NCBI GenBank assembly: GCA_903861195.1
Contig: CAIOTJ010000429.1
Coordinates: forward strand, 1-46,685
Direction: 5' to 3'
Length of the DNA: 46,685 nucleotides
Source: an uncultured Planctomycetaceae bacterium
GTDB taxonomy: Bacteria > Planctomycetota > Planctomycetia > Planctomycetales > Planctomycetaceae
How positions within the stretch are numbered: the first letter of the stretch is position 1; the number at the start of each line of letters is the position of its first letter. Made by a program: the position numbers and the translations under genes. The notes below the pieces were generated by a model. The model was not told where the DNA came from. It searched no databases and saw only the letters and a program-made list of their open reading frames with translations. This document shows, in pieces, positions 17,510 to 26,233 of the stretch.

Positions 17510-17782
17510 ATGAACAAGAGTTCATTTTTGGATGAGATTCCGACACGGAAGTCGAACTCCATGCATTCCCGCCTGAAGCTGTACACCGGTGACGAGACTC
17601 GCGACGTTCAGACCTCGGAAAACAAGGTCAGTATCACCCTCGCGGAGTTGTGCTCGATTCTGACCGACGCGACCCAAAGCCGTCGGGCTTGGCTGCGGGA
17701 TTTCCGCGGTGATGAAGTGCAGATCTCGGCCGACTTGTACGACGTATTGTCGACCTATTGGAACATGCGTCGAGGTGCTTGA
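17510..17782 (+). CDS. Small protein of unknown function
   Basis: A 90-residue acidic-basic mixed protein with no signal or membrane segment. The region VSITLAELCSILTDATQSRRAWLRDFRGDEVQISADLYDVLSTYWNMRR reads like a compact conserved helical domain and keeps good coding character to its stop. An in-frame ATG at 17561, preceded by GGAAG, would give a 73-residue version, and the real start may be there. I do not recognise the family. It lies just upstream of the candidate 6S RNA, whose promoter may overlap its 3' end. Confidence 0.55.
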   Translation: MNKSSFLDEIPTRKSNSMHSRLKLYTGDETRDVQTSENKVSITLAELCSILTDATQSRRAWLRDFRGDEVQISADLYDVLSTYWNMRRGA

Positions 17783-17799
17783 GGTGCGAGTTGGTCTCG

Positions 17800-18000
17800 C
17801 CACGCGGAGGGGCAGCTGGCATTTCTGCCGGCAGAATCTGCCGCGGGTGTCCTGTTCGCAACGCCCCTTTTGGTCGCCAACGGAGCCCGACTCTCTGTCA
17901 AACTCAGGCCACGCCGTGGACCCACTGGGGTGTGGCCGAAGTTGGTGGGGAAACGTGGGGCCGGCAGGAACAAACTCCCACGCCTTGGGCCTCTCTCACC
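17800..18000 (+). ncRNA. ssrS: Candidate 6S RNA
   Basis: About 200 nt that can fold into one long interrupted rod, as 6S RNA does. The helices, outside in, are 17807-17813/17989-17995, 17853-17857/17968-17972, 17863-17867/17957-17961, 17875-17881/17941-17947 and apical 17907-17915/17929-17937. The strings TGTTCGCAA (17853-17861), GAGCCCGA (17883-17890) and TGTGGC...GTTGGTG (17931-17947) occur in the order in which similar strings occur in Escherichia coli 6S RNA as I remember it. 6S RNA mimics an open promoter and binds sigma-70 holoenzyme. A terminator hairpin follows. No reading frame here looks coding. A covariance search would settle it. Confidence 0.5.
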
Positions 18001-18014
18001 AGTCGATAAATCGC

Positions 18015-18056
18015 AACAGGCAGCCAGTTTCTCTGCAAACCGGCTGCCTGTTTTCG
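18015..18056 (+). terminator. Terminator-like hairpin
   Basis: AACAGGCAGCC (18015-18025) pairs perfectly with GGCTGCCTGTT (18042-18052) around a 16-nt loop, followed by TTCG and a T-rich stretch. It is placed to end the candidate 6S transcript. Confidence 0.65.
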
Positions 18057-18517
18057 TTTGCGCGGCGTCGAGCAAATGCGCTGGAATAGTACCGCGAGCA
18101 GGTCTCTTATCTCTGCGTAGATCTGTGCTGATTTCCGATGCAGCCGATCAGAGATCGGGACAGCCTGGACAAGACTGCGGCGGCCGGTGCGGGGTTCTCT
18201 CGCCAGTATCCCTCCGGACATGGGGGACGTTCGCCCAGATTTCTGATGCTGCGGAGAGCAAACCTGAGGTACCCGAGCTCGCCGCGAAACCGAGACCACT
18301 CTCATTTTTGGATGCATCAGCGGTTTGGCTGGCAGTCAGCCGTCAGACTGGCAACCTTCCCCACGCCGAGTCCCCCGGGGATTCGAGGGATCGCTGGTCA
18401 GTTGCACCCCTCGGGATCGGTGGTCAGACTGCTGGAGTCGCTCGGTTTGGTCTGACGAACTCCACTGTCGGACAGTCTTCCACTGCGTGCCCCTCTGGGG
18501 CCTCCAATTCATCACAC
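18057..18517. other. Intergenic region, nothing identified
   Basis: An open frame runs through this stretch, but its translation has no coding character (frequent Cys, Trp and Arg changes, no domain) and no ribosome binding site. The promoter of the ClpP-like gene must be here. A half match to parS (CACGTGAAAC, 18515-18524) occurs at its end but lacks the left arm. Confidence 0.4.
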
Positions 18518-19141
18518 GTGAAACCACATCCCGACCCGCATCGACCCGTCTTTCAACATGACGCCAAGCCAATTCACCGCCGCCAAGGCTGGGAAGTGGC
18601 CGTCTCGGGGGACCTCTCCGAGAAGCAGTCGGACCTGGTCGAAGAACTGCTCAAGCTCGAGCCCGGGAGTTGGGGAACTCTCTATTTCGATTCTCCCGGC
18701 GGAAACGTCTATGCCGGAATTTCGCTGGCGAGCCTGATCCGCCTGCGACGGCTCAGGGCGACCGCCGTAGTCCTGGGAGAGTGTTCCTCGGCGGCAATTC
18801 TTCCCTTCGCCGCCTGCCCGGAACGGTACGTGCTTCCCTTCAGCACCCTGTTCTTTCACCCCGTGCGGTCTTCCAGCGAAGAGGATGTCCAGCTGGAAGA
18901 GGCGGCTGAGTGGGCCCGGCACTTTGCGATTATTGAAGAAGAGATGGATCAGCTGCTGGCGAAGTTCTTTGGCCGCACTTACGAAGAAGTGCGAGGCTGG
19001 AGCCGACCGGGGCGGTTTTTCACCGGGCGTGAAGTGGCGAACCTGGGCCTGGCCCGGCTGCTCGAGGTGAATGGCACGGCGTTGCAGGAGCAGATCGCCG
19101 CGCTCCGCAAACAACCCCCCGTCGCTGGAAATCATCATTGA
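18518..19141 (+). CDS. ClpP/S14-like serine protease, atypical
   Basis: A 207-residue ClpP-fold protein, starting at a GTG chosen because sequence before it has no family similarity. Landmarks are strand and oxyanion-hole motif TLYFDSPGGNVYAG (about residues 54-67), nucleophile region VLGECSSAAILPFAAC with Ser91, and LPFSTLFFHPV with His114. The usual catalytic Asp after E-A-x-x-x-G-L-x-D reads E-V-A-N-L-G-L-A-R, so it is Arg180 here. The family cleaves peptides with an AAA+ partner, or in membrane forms acts alone. With Ser and His only, activity is uncertain. The gene stands alone, without clpX or clpA. The start is the weakest part of the call. Confidence 0.72.
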   Translation: MKPHPDPHRPVFQHDAKPIHRRQGWEVAVSGDLSEKQSDLVEELLKLEPGSWGTLYFDSPGGNVYAGISLASLIRLRRLRATAVVLGECSSAAILPFAACPERYVLPFSTLFFHPVRSSSEEDVQLEEAAEWARHFAIIEEEMDQLLAKFFGRTYEEVRGWSRPGRFFTGREVANLGLARLLEVNGTALQEQIAALRKQPPVAGNHH

Positions 19142-19314
19142 AAGGCCTCAACAAGCCAGGCGCAGTCCTCTCCCGCAGCCAACTCCCATCGGCCAGCGAG
19201 CCGTGAGTCGGCCGGTGTCCGGCGTTAATTGCGGCTACGGAACCCCGCACTGGGTTGTTAGACTCATGATCCGCCCGTTGCGTTGGTCCGTTGCCCTGCT
19301 GCCGCATCCTCGCC

Positions 19315-20739
19315 ATGCCACCGCCGCTTCCCTGCCCTGGTCTCCCATTTCCCCTGCGACGCCGGGAATTCCTGTCGCTGGGGCTGCGTGGTCTCGCGGG
19401 ACTGTCGTTACCCGCGCTGTACCGGCTGCGCTCGGTGGCGGCCACCGAGCCGGCCCCACAGACGGAACCCACCGCCGTCATCCTGGTTTGGCTGATTGGC
19501 GGTGTGAGCCACTTGGAAACGTGGGATCCCAAGCCCTCTTCCGGGTCGGAGTACCGGGGGCCGTACGATCCTATCGCCACTCGATTGCCTGGCGTGCATT
19601 TCAGTGAGTTGCTGCCACGGCAGGCGGCATTGGCCGACCGCTTTTCGATCTTGCGGTCGTTGGTGCACACCGGATTCTGTCACCAGCAGGGAGCCCAGCA
19701 ACTGCTGACCGGGCACCCGGTACGCGAACTGCGGAACAAGCCGGACGACCCCGATCTGTTCTCCATCGCCCACCTGCTGAGGTCCGATCCGTCGCGGTCC
19801 CTGCCAAATTATGTGGGGGTGAATCCTGTGCCGTATATCGGTTCCGCCTACCTCGGCCCGGCCTGGGAACCATTCTCGGTGACAGGCGATCCGAATGATC
19901 CCAAATTCGAGGTTCCCAACCTCGCCTTGCGGGATCCCGAGATGGTGCGTCGCCTGGAGGGACGGATTGACCTGCGGCGAGATTTCGACCGCCTGCGACG
20001 AATCCGTGACCGGGCCGGTACGATGGACGCGCTCGACGCCTACGAGGCCCAGGCCTGGAACGTGTTGACCAGCCAGCAGACCAAGCAGGCGTTTGACCTG
20101 TCGGACGAGGATGACCTCACTCGCGACCGCTACGGACGTAACCAGTGGGGGCAACAGTGCCTGCTGGCCCGTCGGCTGGTGGAGGCGGGTGTGGAACTGG
20201 TGACCACCACCTTGAATGGGCCCCTGTGCGGTCGCGTGCAGAACTGGGACGATCATGCCGTCAACCACAATGTCTTCGAGATCATGAAGCTGCGGGCTCC
20301 GCTGTTCGATCAGGCGGTCGCGGCTCTGGTTGAAGATCTGTTCTCGCGGGGGCTCGATCGCCGGGTGCTGTTGATAGTGACGGGAGAATTCGGTCGGACC
20401 CCGAAGATCTCGTATGCCGCAAGTACCGGGGAAGGACGCGGCAGTGCCTCCGCCGGAACGATGCAACCCGGGCGCGATCATTGGCCCAGCGCCACGTCGC
20501 TGATGTTCTGCGGCGGTGGCATTCCCCCCGGGCAGGTGATTGGGGCCACCGACAGCCGGGGGGAACAGGTGATCGAGCGCCGGGTGGGAGTCCACGACTT
20601 CTTGGCGACGGTGTACCGTCACTTGGGGATCGACGCGGGGCGGATCTCTTTCCAAAACCACTCGGGTCGGCCAATTCCCATTTTGCCGGAAGGCCGCCCG
20701 ATTCCCGAGTTGACCCCCCCAGGACGCGGCCACGCTTGA
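19315..20739 (+). CDS. DUF1501 protein (exported)
   Basis: A 474-residue DUF1501 protein with a Tat-type leader (L-R-R-R-E-F-L-S-L-G-L-R-G-L). Landmarks: VILVWLIGGVSHLETWDPKP, LPRQAALADRFSILRSLVH, YGRNQWGQQCLLARRLVEAGVELVTTT, VTGEFGRTPKISY, GRDHWPSATSLMFCGGGIPPGQVIGATDSRGE and TVYRHLGIDAGRI. ATG 19315 is preferred over an upstream TTG. It is the third DUF1501 gene in 8.5 kb, but it is more similar in landmarks to the 12199 gene than to the 14680 gene. It ends 105 bp from the convergent addA-like gene; no strong terminator was found between them. Confidence 0.88.
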   Translation: MPPPLPCPGLPFPLRRREFLSLGLRGLAGLSLPALYRLRSVAATEPAPQTEPTAVILVWLIGGVSHLETWDPKPSSGSEYRGPYDPIATRLPGVHFSELLPRQAALADRFSILRSLVHTGFCHQQGAQQLLTGHPVRELRNKPDDPDLFSIAHLLRSDPSRSLPNYVGVNPVPYIGSAYLGPAWEPFSVTGDPNDPKFEVPNLALRDPEMVRRLEGRIDLRRDFDRLRRIRDRAGTMDALDAYEAQAWNVLTSQQTKQAFDLSDEDDLTRDRYGRNQWGQQCLLARRLVEAGVELVTTTLNGPLCGRVQNWDDHAVNHNVFEIMKLRAPLFDQAVAALVEDLFSRGLDRRVLLIVTGEFGRTPKISYAASTGEGRGSASAGTMQPGRDHWPSATSLMFCGGGIPPGQVIGATDSRGEQVIERRVGVHDFLATVYRHLGIDAGRISFQNHSGRPIPILPEGRPIPELTPPGRGHA

Positions 20740-20844
20740 ATCGGCGATCCGACTGAGATGCGGTCGTGCAATAGCCAGATTTGCCGGGGGCCAGGTTGGC
20801 CCGCAGACGGAGTGACCTGCGGTCGAGTCACGGCCCGCATTGGT

Positions 20845-23800
20845 CTACCCGGAAGTCCGCTTGCGGGGCCCGCGCGTTCGATCGTCTGGTGTTGGCTCCC
20901 ACCGGGCGAGTTCAATCAATTCGCGCACTTTGTCGAGGAACTCTGGGGTCGGTTCAACCAGCACCCGTACAAGGCTGGGGAGGTACACCAGTTCGAGACG
21001 GGCGGGCAGCCGGTTCTGCCACTGCTCAAGCGCCAGGCAATAGAGCCCCAGTTGCAGGCCATACTTTCTCAACGACGATTCGACTATGGTAGCCAGACTG
21101 AGGCTGGGCGCCGTCTTGTAGTCGACCACCACCCAGCCGTCGTCGGTGGACCAGAGAGCGTCGATCTGCCCTGCGATCAGCGGTCGGGGAGCGTCGGCCG
21201 TGGTGGCCGAGACCGGCCACGGTAGCAGAAAGTCGACTTCGCGCAGGTTGGCGGGCAGTTCGGCCAACGGCGCGGCCAGAGGCGACTGCGGCCAGCGGGC
21301 GAGGCACTCGCGGGCCACGGCAATCACCTGGGAGGAGGGCTCGGGGGTCCAGCCGACCAGCACCCGCTCGAGCGTCTCGAGCGGTCTCCTCCCGGTCAGT
21401 TCCAGCACCTTGTGGACAAGGTGTCCCAGCAGGATCGAGTCGGCCTCGGGGACACGCAGTGTCGACGTGATCGCGGGCCCCTCGTGCACCGTCACCTGGG
21501 CCAGCTGGGCGAGTTGGACCAGGTCATCGCGCCCCAGTTGCTGGAGACGCTGTTCGACCAACTGTTCCAGTCGCGAGACACTGAGCCGCTCGTGGGCCGA
21601 CAGGCGGTCCACAAACGACCGTAGCGACTCGGGCAGCTCAGCCGGTGACGCCTGTTCGACACTGTCTCGCAGTTGGCCCAGCGGCAGGCGTCGGGAATGG
21701 GCCGCCTCGGTGGGCGATTCCACCTTGGGCTGGCTCTGATGCACATGGATCTCGGGGATGTGGCGAGAGTATTTCGCAAGGATCGAACCAGTCGCGCTTC
21801 CGGGAGCCAACCGGGGTTGCCCAGTCCGCAGATCGAACCGTTCGTTGAGCAAACGCAGCCAGGGATGCTCGAGTTTCAATCCCCGGGGGCCCTGCAGCAG
21901 GGTGCCCGAGAGAATCAGCAGATCGGCCGCCCTCGTGGTGGCGACATACAGCAATCGCTGGGTTTCGGCCAGGGCCTCGTCATCCTCCAGCCCGGCGTAG
22001 ACCAGGCGGCCCAGGTTCGGGATCTTGCGTCCGAATTTCTTGGGAAGTTCCACCAGGGGCCCGAGGCGTTCGTCGATGCGGGCCGTCTCCCGGTCTCCCT
22101 GCACCTTGCGGTTCATATCCGCCAGCACCACCACGGGGAACTCCAGTCCCTTCGACTGGTGGATGGTCATCACCCGCACCACATTGCTGCTTTCGGGATG
22201 CGTGGCGGCGAGCGATTCGCGGGGTTCCTCGGTCACCGCCTCTTGGAGGTGCCGGGCGAAATCGGACAGAGAGAACAGTCCCGCCTGGTCGAAATCGCGG
22301 GCCATGTCGATCAGCTTGCGCAGGTTCGCGAGTTTCCGTCCCCCCAGGAATTCCCCCAGCAGCGAGGCATCGTAGCCGGTCTCTTCGATCGCCCCGCGGA
22401 GCAGCTCGGCCACCGAGGTGCGGGCGGCCCGTTGCCGCAACGTGGCCAGAATCTGGTACGCCTCGCGCACCCGAACGGCGCTGCCCGGGTCGGCGGGATC
22501 GGCATCGGCCGGCAGGGTTGCTGGTTCCGACGCCGACTCTGTCCCCTCTGCAGCCGGTACTTCCGACAACGTTAGGGGAGCCCCCAGCAGACCCGACCGG
22601 TGCGCCACCACAAGTTCATCGTCGGTCAAGGAGAAGAAGGGAGACCGCAGCACCCCCACCAGGGCGACATGGTCGTCAGGTTCATGCAGCACCCGGCAGA
22701 GATTGACGATGTCATGAATCTCCTGCTGGGCGAAGAATGCCTTGCCCCCGACCACGTAGTGATCGATGTCCCATTCGCGCAGGGCGTCTTCATACAGCGG
22801 CACGTCGCCCATCGCGCGCAGCAGCACCACAATGTCGCGCGGCTGGGTGGTTCGCAGATGCCAGTCCCCTGCGGAGCTCCTCTCGCGGATCCGTGGAACA
22901 TTGTCGGTCAGCAACTGCCGCAGACGCCGCGCGATCCAGTCGGCCTCGAGACGCCGCCGCTCGCGGGCGTTGGGCTCTTCTTCGTCCGACTCCTCCGAGG
23001 CCCCCTCGTGGCCTGTCCCGGTGACGAATAGAAACTCGATTGCCGGCGACCTGGAGACCTGCGGCGTCTGCGGGGTGAGCGGTTCGTACTCGCCCCCCAA
23101 GGCACCGTCGCACAGCATGTTGACAAAGTTCAGCACCGCCGGCTGACTGCGGAAGTTTCCCGTGAGGGGAAGTCGACCGGCCTGGGGCAGATCTCCCCGC
23201 AGTTCTCGGAAGACCTGCGGCTCGGCCCGGCGGAATCGGTAGATCGACTGCTTGATGTCTCCCACCAGAAACAACCGGCCTGTGGTCAGCTGATCGCCGC
23301 AGAGCAGCCGAACAATCTCGGCCTGTAGTCGGTCAGTGTCCTGGAATTCATCGACCATCAAAAGAGAAATCCCCGCGGCGGCGCGTGCCCGCACGGCCGG
23401 GTGATCGCGCAACAGGTCACGGGCCCCAGTCAGCAAGTCGTCGAAATCGAGCCAACCCTCTTCACGCTTGCGGCGGTCGTACTCAGCCGCGGCCCGGTCG
23501 ACCACGCGCAGCGCGGCCAGACTGATGCAGGCCGAATCGAGCGCGGCCTCGGCGTCAGGCGCGATTTTGTCGGCCAGCTTGCGCAGACCCTCACGCACCT
23601 CCGTGAGCGCATTCTTGACCTCTTCGTAGATCTCTTCGCTCCGCCAATCGCGCTTGCCTCCCCCTCCCTTCACTCCCGCCGCGTCGGCCAGACGCCGCGC
23701 GTCGGCCTCCACATCGCGGGCACGGGCCAATCGCGGCAGTCCACTGCGCAACGTCTCGCAGCGCTCGGCCATCACCGCGTTGGTCGACTGATGTGCCTCG

Positions 23801-24522
23801 AGAAGTTCCCGCAGCGACGTCACGGCAGCCGACTCCACAAACTCCCGAATCAACCGGGGGACCACTTCGGAATTCCAGATCGCCTGCCAATGCGCGGCAA
23901 GTTGCCCCGGAGACATCTGCCGCCACTCGGCCCCCTCCAGTCGATAGCGCTGCGGAACGAGGTTCGCCAACCGCTGCAGGGTCCCCTCCCATTGAAAGGC
24001 CAGCACCAAAGCGAGCGCATCGGGGTCCCGTTCCACTACCAGATCATGCAGGGTACGGACTAGTGAATTCCAGAGAAATGCCGCCCCTGTGGTCTCGTCG
24101 AACAGACGCGATTGCGGATCAATGCCAGACTCCACGGCGTTCGAGCGCAGCAACTGCATGCAGAACGAGTGGATGGTGCTGATGCGGGCAGCGTCGACAT
24201 CTCGAACCAGACGCTGCCAGTGCTCGACCTGCTCGCTGGGGCAGGTGGCCAAACGCTCGCGGCAGGTGCGGCGGACCCGCTCGCGCATTTCGCGAGCCGC
24301 CCGGTCGGTGAAGGTGATCGCCACCACCGTACTGAGGTCGACCGGGGGGGGAGCCGAGACCTTGCGATGCCCCTTGCCCGCGATGGGCTCGAGCGGGGCA
24401 ATCTGTGCCAGGAATCGCTGCGTCAGGACAAACGTCTTGCCGCACCCGGCTCCCGCCGATAGTGCCACCGAGATCCCGCGGGCCTCAATCGCCTGTTTTT
24501 GTTCCGCTGTGTATTCGGGCAT
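20845..24522 (-). CDS. addA: AddA-type UvrD helicase-nuclease
   Basis: A 1225-residue superfamily 1 helicase with a C-terminal RecB-type nuclease, the layout of AddA, which processes double-strand breaks for RecA loading together with AddB. Helicase motifs: Walker A AGAGCGKT (residues 23-30), ITFTDRAAREMRER (Ia), DEFQDTDRLQ (about 390, Walker B), GDIKQSIYRFRRAEP (III), GNFRSQPAVLNF (IV), VMTIHQSKGLEFPVVV (V, near 787) and LYVATTRAADLLIL (VI). Nuclease motifs: GHLVHKVLE, GQIDALW, VVDYKT and YGLQLGLYCLAL, with all expected acidic and Lys residues present. No addB lies within the window, so it may be encoded elsewhere. Confidence 0.9.
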   Translation of the reverse strand: MPEYTAEQKQAIEARGISVALSAGAGCGKTFVLTQRFLAQIAPLEPIAGKGHRKVSAPPPVDLSTVVAITFTDRAAREMRERVRRTCRERLATCPSEQVEHWQRLVRDVDAARISTIHSFCMQLLRSNAVESGIDPQSRLFDETTGAAFLWNSLVRTLHDLVVERDPDALALVLAFQWEGTLQRLANLVPQRYRLEGAEWRQMSPGQLAAHWQAIWNSEVVPRLIREFVESAAVTSLRELLEAHQSTNAVMAERCETLRSGLPRLARARDVEADARRLADAAGVKGGGGKRDWRSEEIYEEVKNALTEVREGLRKLADKIAPDAEAALDSACISLAALRVVDRAAAEYDRRKREEGWLDFDDLLTGARDLLRDHPAVRARAAAGISLLMVDEFQDTDRLQAEIVRLLCGDQLTTGRLFLVGDIKQSIYRFRRAEPQVFRELRGDLPQAGRLPLTGNFRSQPAVLNFVNMLCDGALGGEYEPLTPQTPQVSRSPAIEFLFVTGTGHEGASEESDEEEPNARERRRLEADWIARRLRQLLTDNVPRIRERSSAGDWHLRTTQPRDIVVLLRAMGDVPLYEDALREWDIDHYVVGGKAFFAQQEIHDIVNLCRVLHEPDDHVALVGVLRSPFFSLTDDELVVAHRSGLLGAPLTLSEVPAAEGTESASEPATLPADADPADPGSAVRVREAYQILATLRQRAARTSVAELLRGAIEETGYDASLLGEFLGGRKLANLRKLIDMARDFDQAGLFSLSDFARHLQEAVTEEPRESLAATHPESSNVVRVMTIHQSKGLEFPVVVLADMNRKVQGDRETARIDERLGPLVELPKKFGRKIPNLGRLVYAGLEDDEALAETQRLLYVATTRAADLLILSGTLLQGPRGLKLEHPWLRLLNERFDLRTGQPRLAPGSATGSILAKYSRHIPEIHVHQSQPKVESPTEAAHSRRLPLGQLRDSVEQASPAELPESLRSFVDRLSAHERLSVSRLEQLVEQRLQQLGRDDLVQLAQLAQVTVHEGPAITSTLRVPEADSILLGHLVHKVLELTGRRPLETLERVLVGWTPEPSSQVIAVARECLARWPQSPLAAPLAELPANLREVDFLLPWPVSATTADAPRPLIAGQIDALWSTDDGWVVVDYKTAPSLSLATIVESSLRKYGLQLGLYCLALEQWQNRLPARLELVYLPSLVRVLVEPTPEFLDKVRELIELARWEPTPDDRTRGPRKRTSG

Positions 24523-24682
24523 CGAGCGTTTTCCACCCCTGGGCAGATCCGGGTCGGCTAGATCCTGATCGGGGAAATCGCCGCCTCAACCAAGCTGGAC
24601 ATTACGATACAATTTCCATCGCCCGGCAGGCAGTCTGCGACCGGTCCAGCCCGAGGTCCTGTACCATTCCTTCGGGGACGGT

Positions 24683-26095
24683 TCACTTCGCTTCGGCCGC
24701 TGCCGATGGGGCATCCCACCACCACTGATTGGCTTGTTCCGGGGGGGCAGGCAGCCGTGGGATCAAACCCCCCTCGGCTATCGGGCCCGCCTCGGCCACC
24801 AACTCCTCGGGCCGCAACTCCACCCCCCCGCTGACCGTGCAGATCCACGCCCCCTTTTTTCCCAGCCGAACCTGCACCAAAGGAGAGGTGTGGCGGGGGA
24901 TGGGCCCCTGCCAGATCTGGATTCGCGCCGAGTCCAGCAACAGACCAGGTCGCCAGGCCTGATCTGAGTTCTCGGCACGGTTCCGAACGATCTCGGCCGC
25001 AAGGGCGAGAGCCAGCAGATTCTGCAAGTCGGCGAAGACGGGCACCCGGGCCACCACGTCCGGGAGCAGCCGAGTGGCCAGCTCGGCGAACTGCGTCGCC
25101 TCGTGGGTGGCGGGGGTTGCAAGTTCGCCGTCGGCCAGTCGGCGGGCCGTCCGCACCTCCAGCAGCTGGGAATCAATCCGCCACGCCTCCCTGTCGTCCG
25201 ACACCCGCAACGCCTGCGGGGTGGGGGCGAACCACCAGCGTTGTTGGGGCACTTGTCCCATCGCACCCCGCTGCGATAACAGATCGGGGAAAGACTTCCA
25301 TGCTGGGACCGGGGGGGGATCATGCCCCAGTGCCAGCCGCTTCAACCGATAGTCGGCACTCACCAGTTTCTGAGCGAACAAGGTCTCGGGTGGAATGCCA
25401 AAGAGAGTGATGGCCTGCGGACCGGCCGCCTGTTCCAGCGCCCGCGCCAGCGTGCTCGCCCGCGAGGCTTCCATCCGTCGGTATTGACGCAGCAGACGTT
25501 CAACAGCCGTCAACCCGGCGGCCGTGGGATCGATGGAGCAGCCGATGAAATCGTCGGTCGGCTGATCGGGAAAGGCATACCGCAGCGCGACCACGAGATC
25601 GTCCAGTTCCAGCACTGGCCGCCCTCCTGGGGTGGCGACTGGGCGTCCAGTCTCGTCGGCCACCCACGCCCCAGCCCCACCCACGAGCCAGATGTCGTTA
25701 GTGTCGCGGGGGCAGAGTACCCAATCGATTTGAGACATCCCGGCCAGGAAGCGCAGGTCACCGGGCAGTTGCTCGCAGTCGAGATTCCCGCCCGCCGCCT
25801 GATGCCGGTCGAGGGCCACTTCAAGCCGTCGCAGGGAAATCACACGGAGTGTTGAAGTTCGGGCTGTTTCGGCGGGGGGTGAAGGGAGGGACTTACGAGC
25901 GGCTTGGCGTTCGTTCTCGCTCAAGGGTTTGGCCAACCGCACCTCACCCTTGGGATCAAACGCTACCCCTCCGACCTGACCATAAGTACGGGTTTGGACT
26001 CCCAGAACTCCGCTCCAGAATCCCAGCCACAGCCAGCAACACAACAACGGCCGACCGCTTCTGAGGTGCGGCACAAACAGCAGGGTGCCAGACAT
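24683..26095 (-). CDS. DUF1598-like secreted protein
   Basis: A 470-residue protein with an N-terminal hydrophobic leader (PLLCCWLWLGFWSGVLGVQT) preceded by basic residues. The start at 26095 follows AGGTGA at good spacing; an in-frame start at 26149 is rejected. The mature part opens with GGVAFDPKGEVRLAKPLSENERQAAR, then LRVISLRRLEVAL, LPGDLRFLAGMSQIDWVLC, DIWLVGGAGAWVADETGRPVATPGGRPVLELDDLVVALR and IGCSIDPTAAGLTAVERL. This matches what I recall of DUF1598, a planctomycete-specific secreted family of unknown function. The C-terminus ends NQWWWDAPSAAAEAK. It lies between the addA-like and receiver-like genes. Confidence 0.75.
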   Translation of the reverse strand: MSGTLLFVPHLRSGRPLLCCWLWLGFWSGVLGVQTRTYGQVGGVAFDPKGEVRLAKPLSENERQAARKSLPSPPAETARTSTLRVISLRRLEVALDRHQAAGGNLDCEQLPGDLRFLAGMSQIDWVLCPRDTNDIWLVGGAGAWVADETGRPVATPGGRPVLELDDLVVALRYAFPDQPTDDFIGCSIDPTAAGLTAVERLLRQYRRMEASRASTLARALEQAAGPQAITLFGIPPETLFAQKLVSADYRLKRLALGHDPPPVPAWKSFPDLLSQRGAMGQVPQQRWWFAPTPQALRVSDDREAWRIDSQLLEVRTARRLADGELATPATHEATQFAELATRLLPDVVARVPVFADLQNLLALALAAEIVRNRAENSDQAWRPGLLLDSARIQIWQGPIPRHTSPLVQVRLGKKGAWICTVSGGVELRPEELVAEAGPIAEGGLIPRLPAPPEQANQWWWDAPSAAAEAK

Positions 26096-26233
26096 GTAAT
26101 CACCTGTCGCAGAATGGCGAAACGAACTCGGTGGCTGAAAGTATACCACATCGCCAAGGTCGCGGAGGGTCAGACGTCATTCGGAGGTGGATACTGGGGC
26201 CCGTCGAAGCGCTGGTCCCGAATCCACCGGTGT

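Noticed and set aside
13600-17535. Open frame of 1311 codons on the plus strand
   Set aside because: It lies antisense to gluQ, a DUF1501 and a DUF1559 gene with clear domains; its translation has no recognisable domain. GC-rich third positions create such shadows.
17870-18517. N-terminal extension of the ClpP-like protein
   Set aside because: The frame is open, but the sequence overlaps the candidate 6S RNA and terminator hairpin and has no family similarity.
18510-18525. Ninth parS site
   Set aside because: Only the right half (CACGTGAAAC) matches; the left arm is ATCA instead of GTTT, so ParB loading is unlikely.
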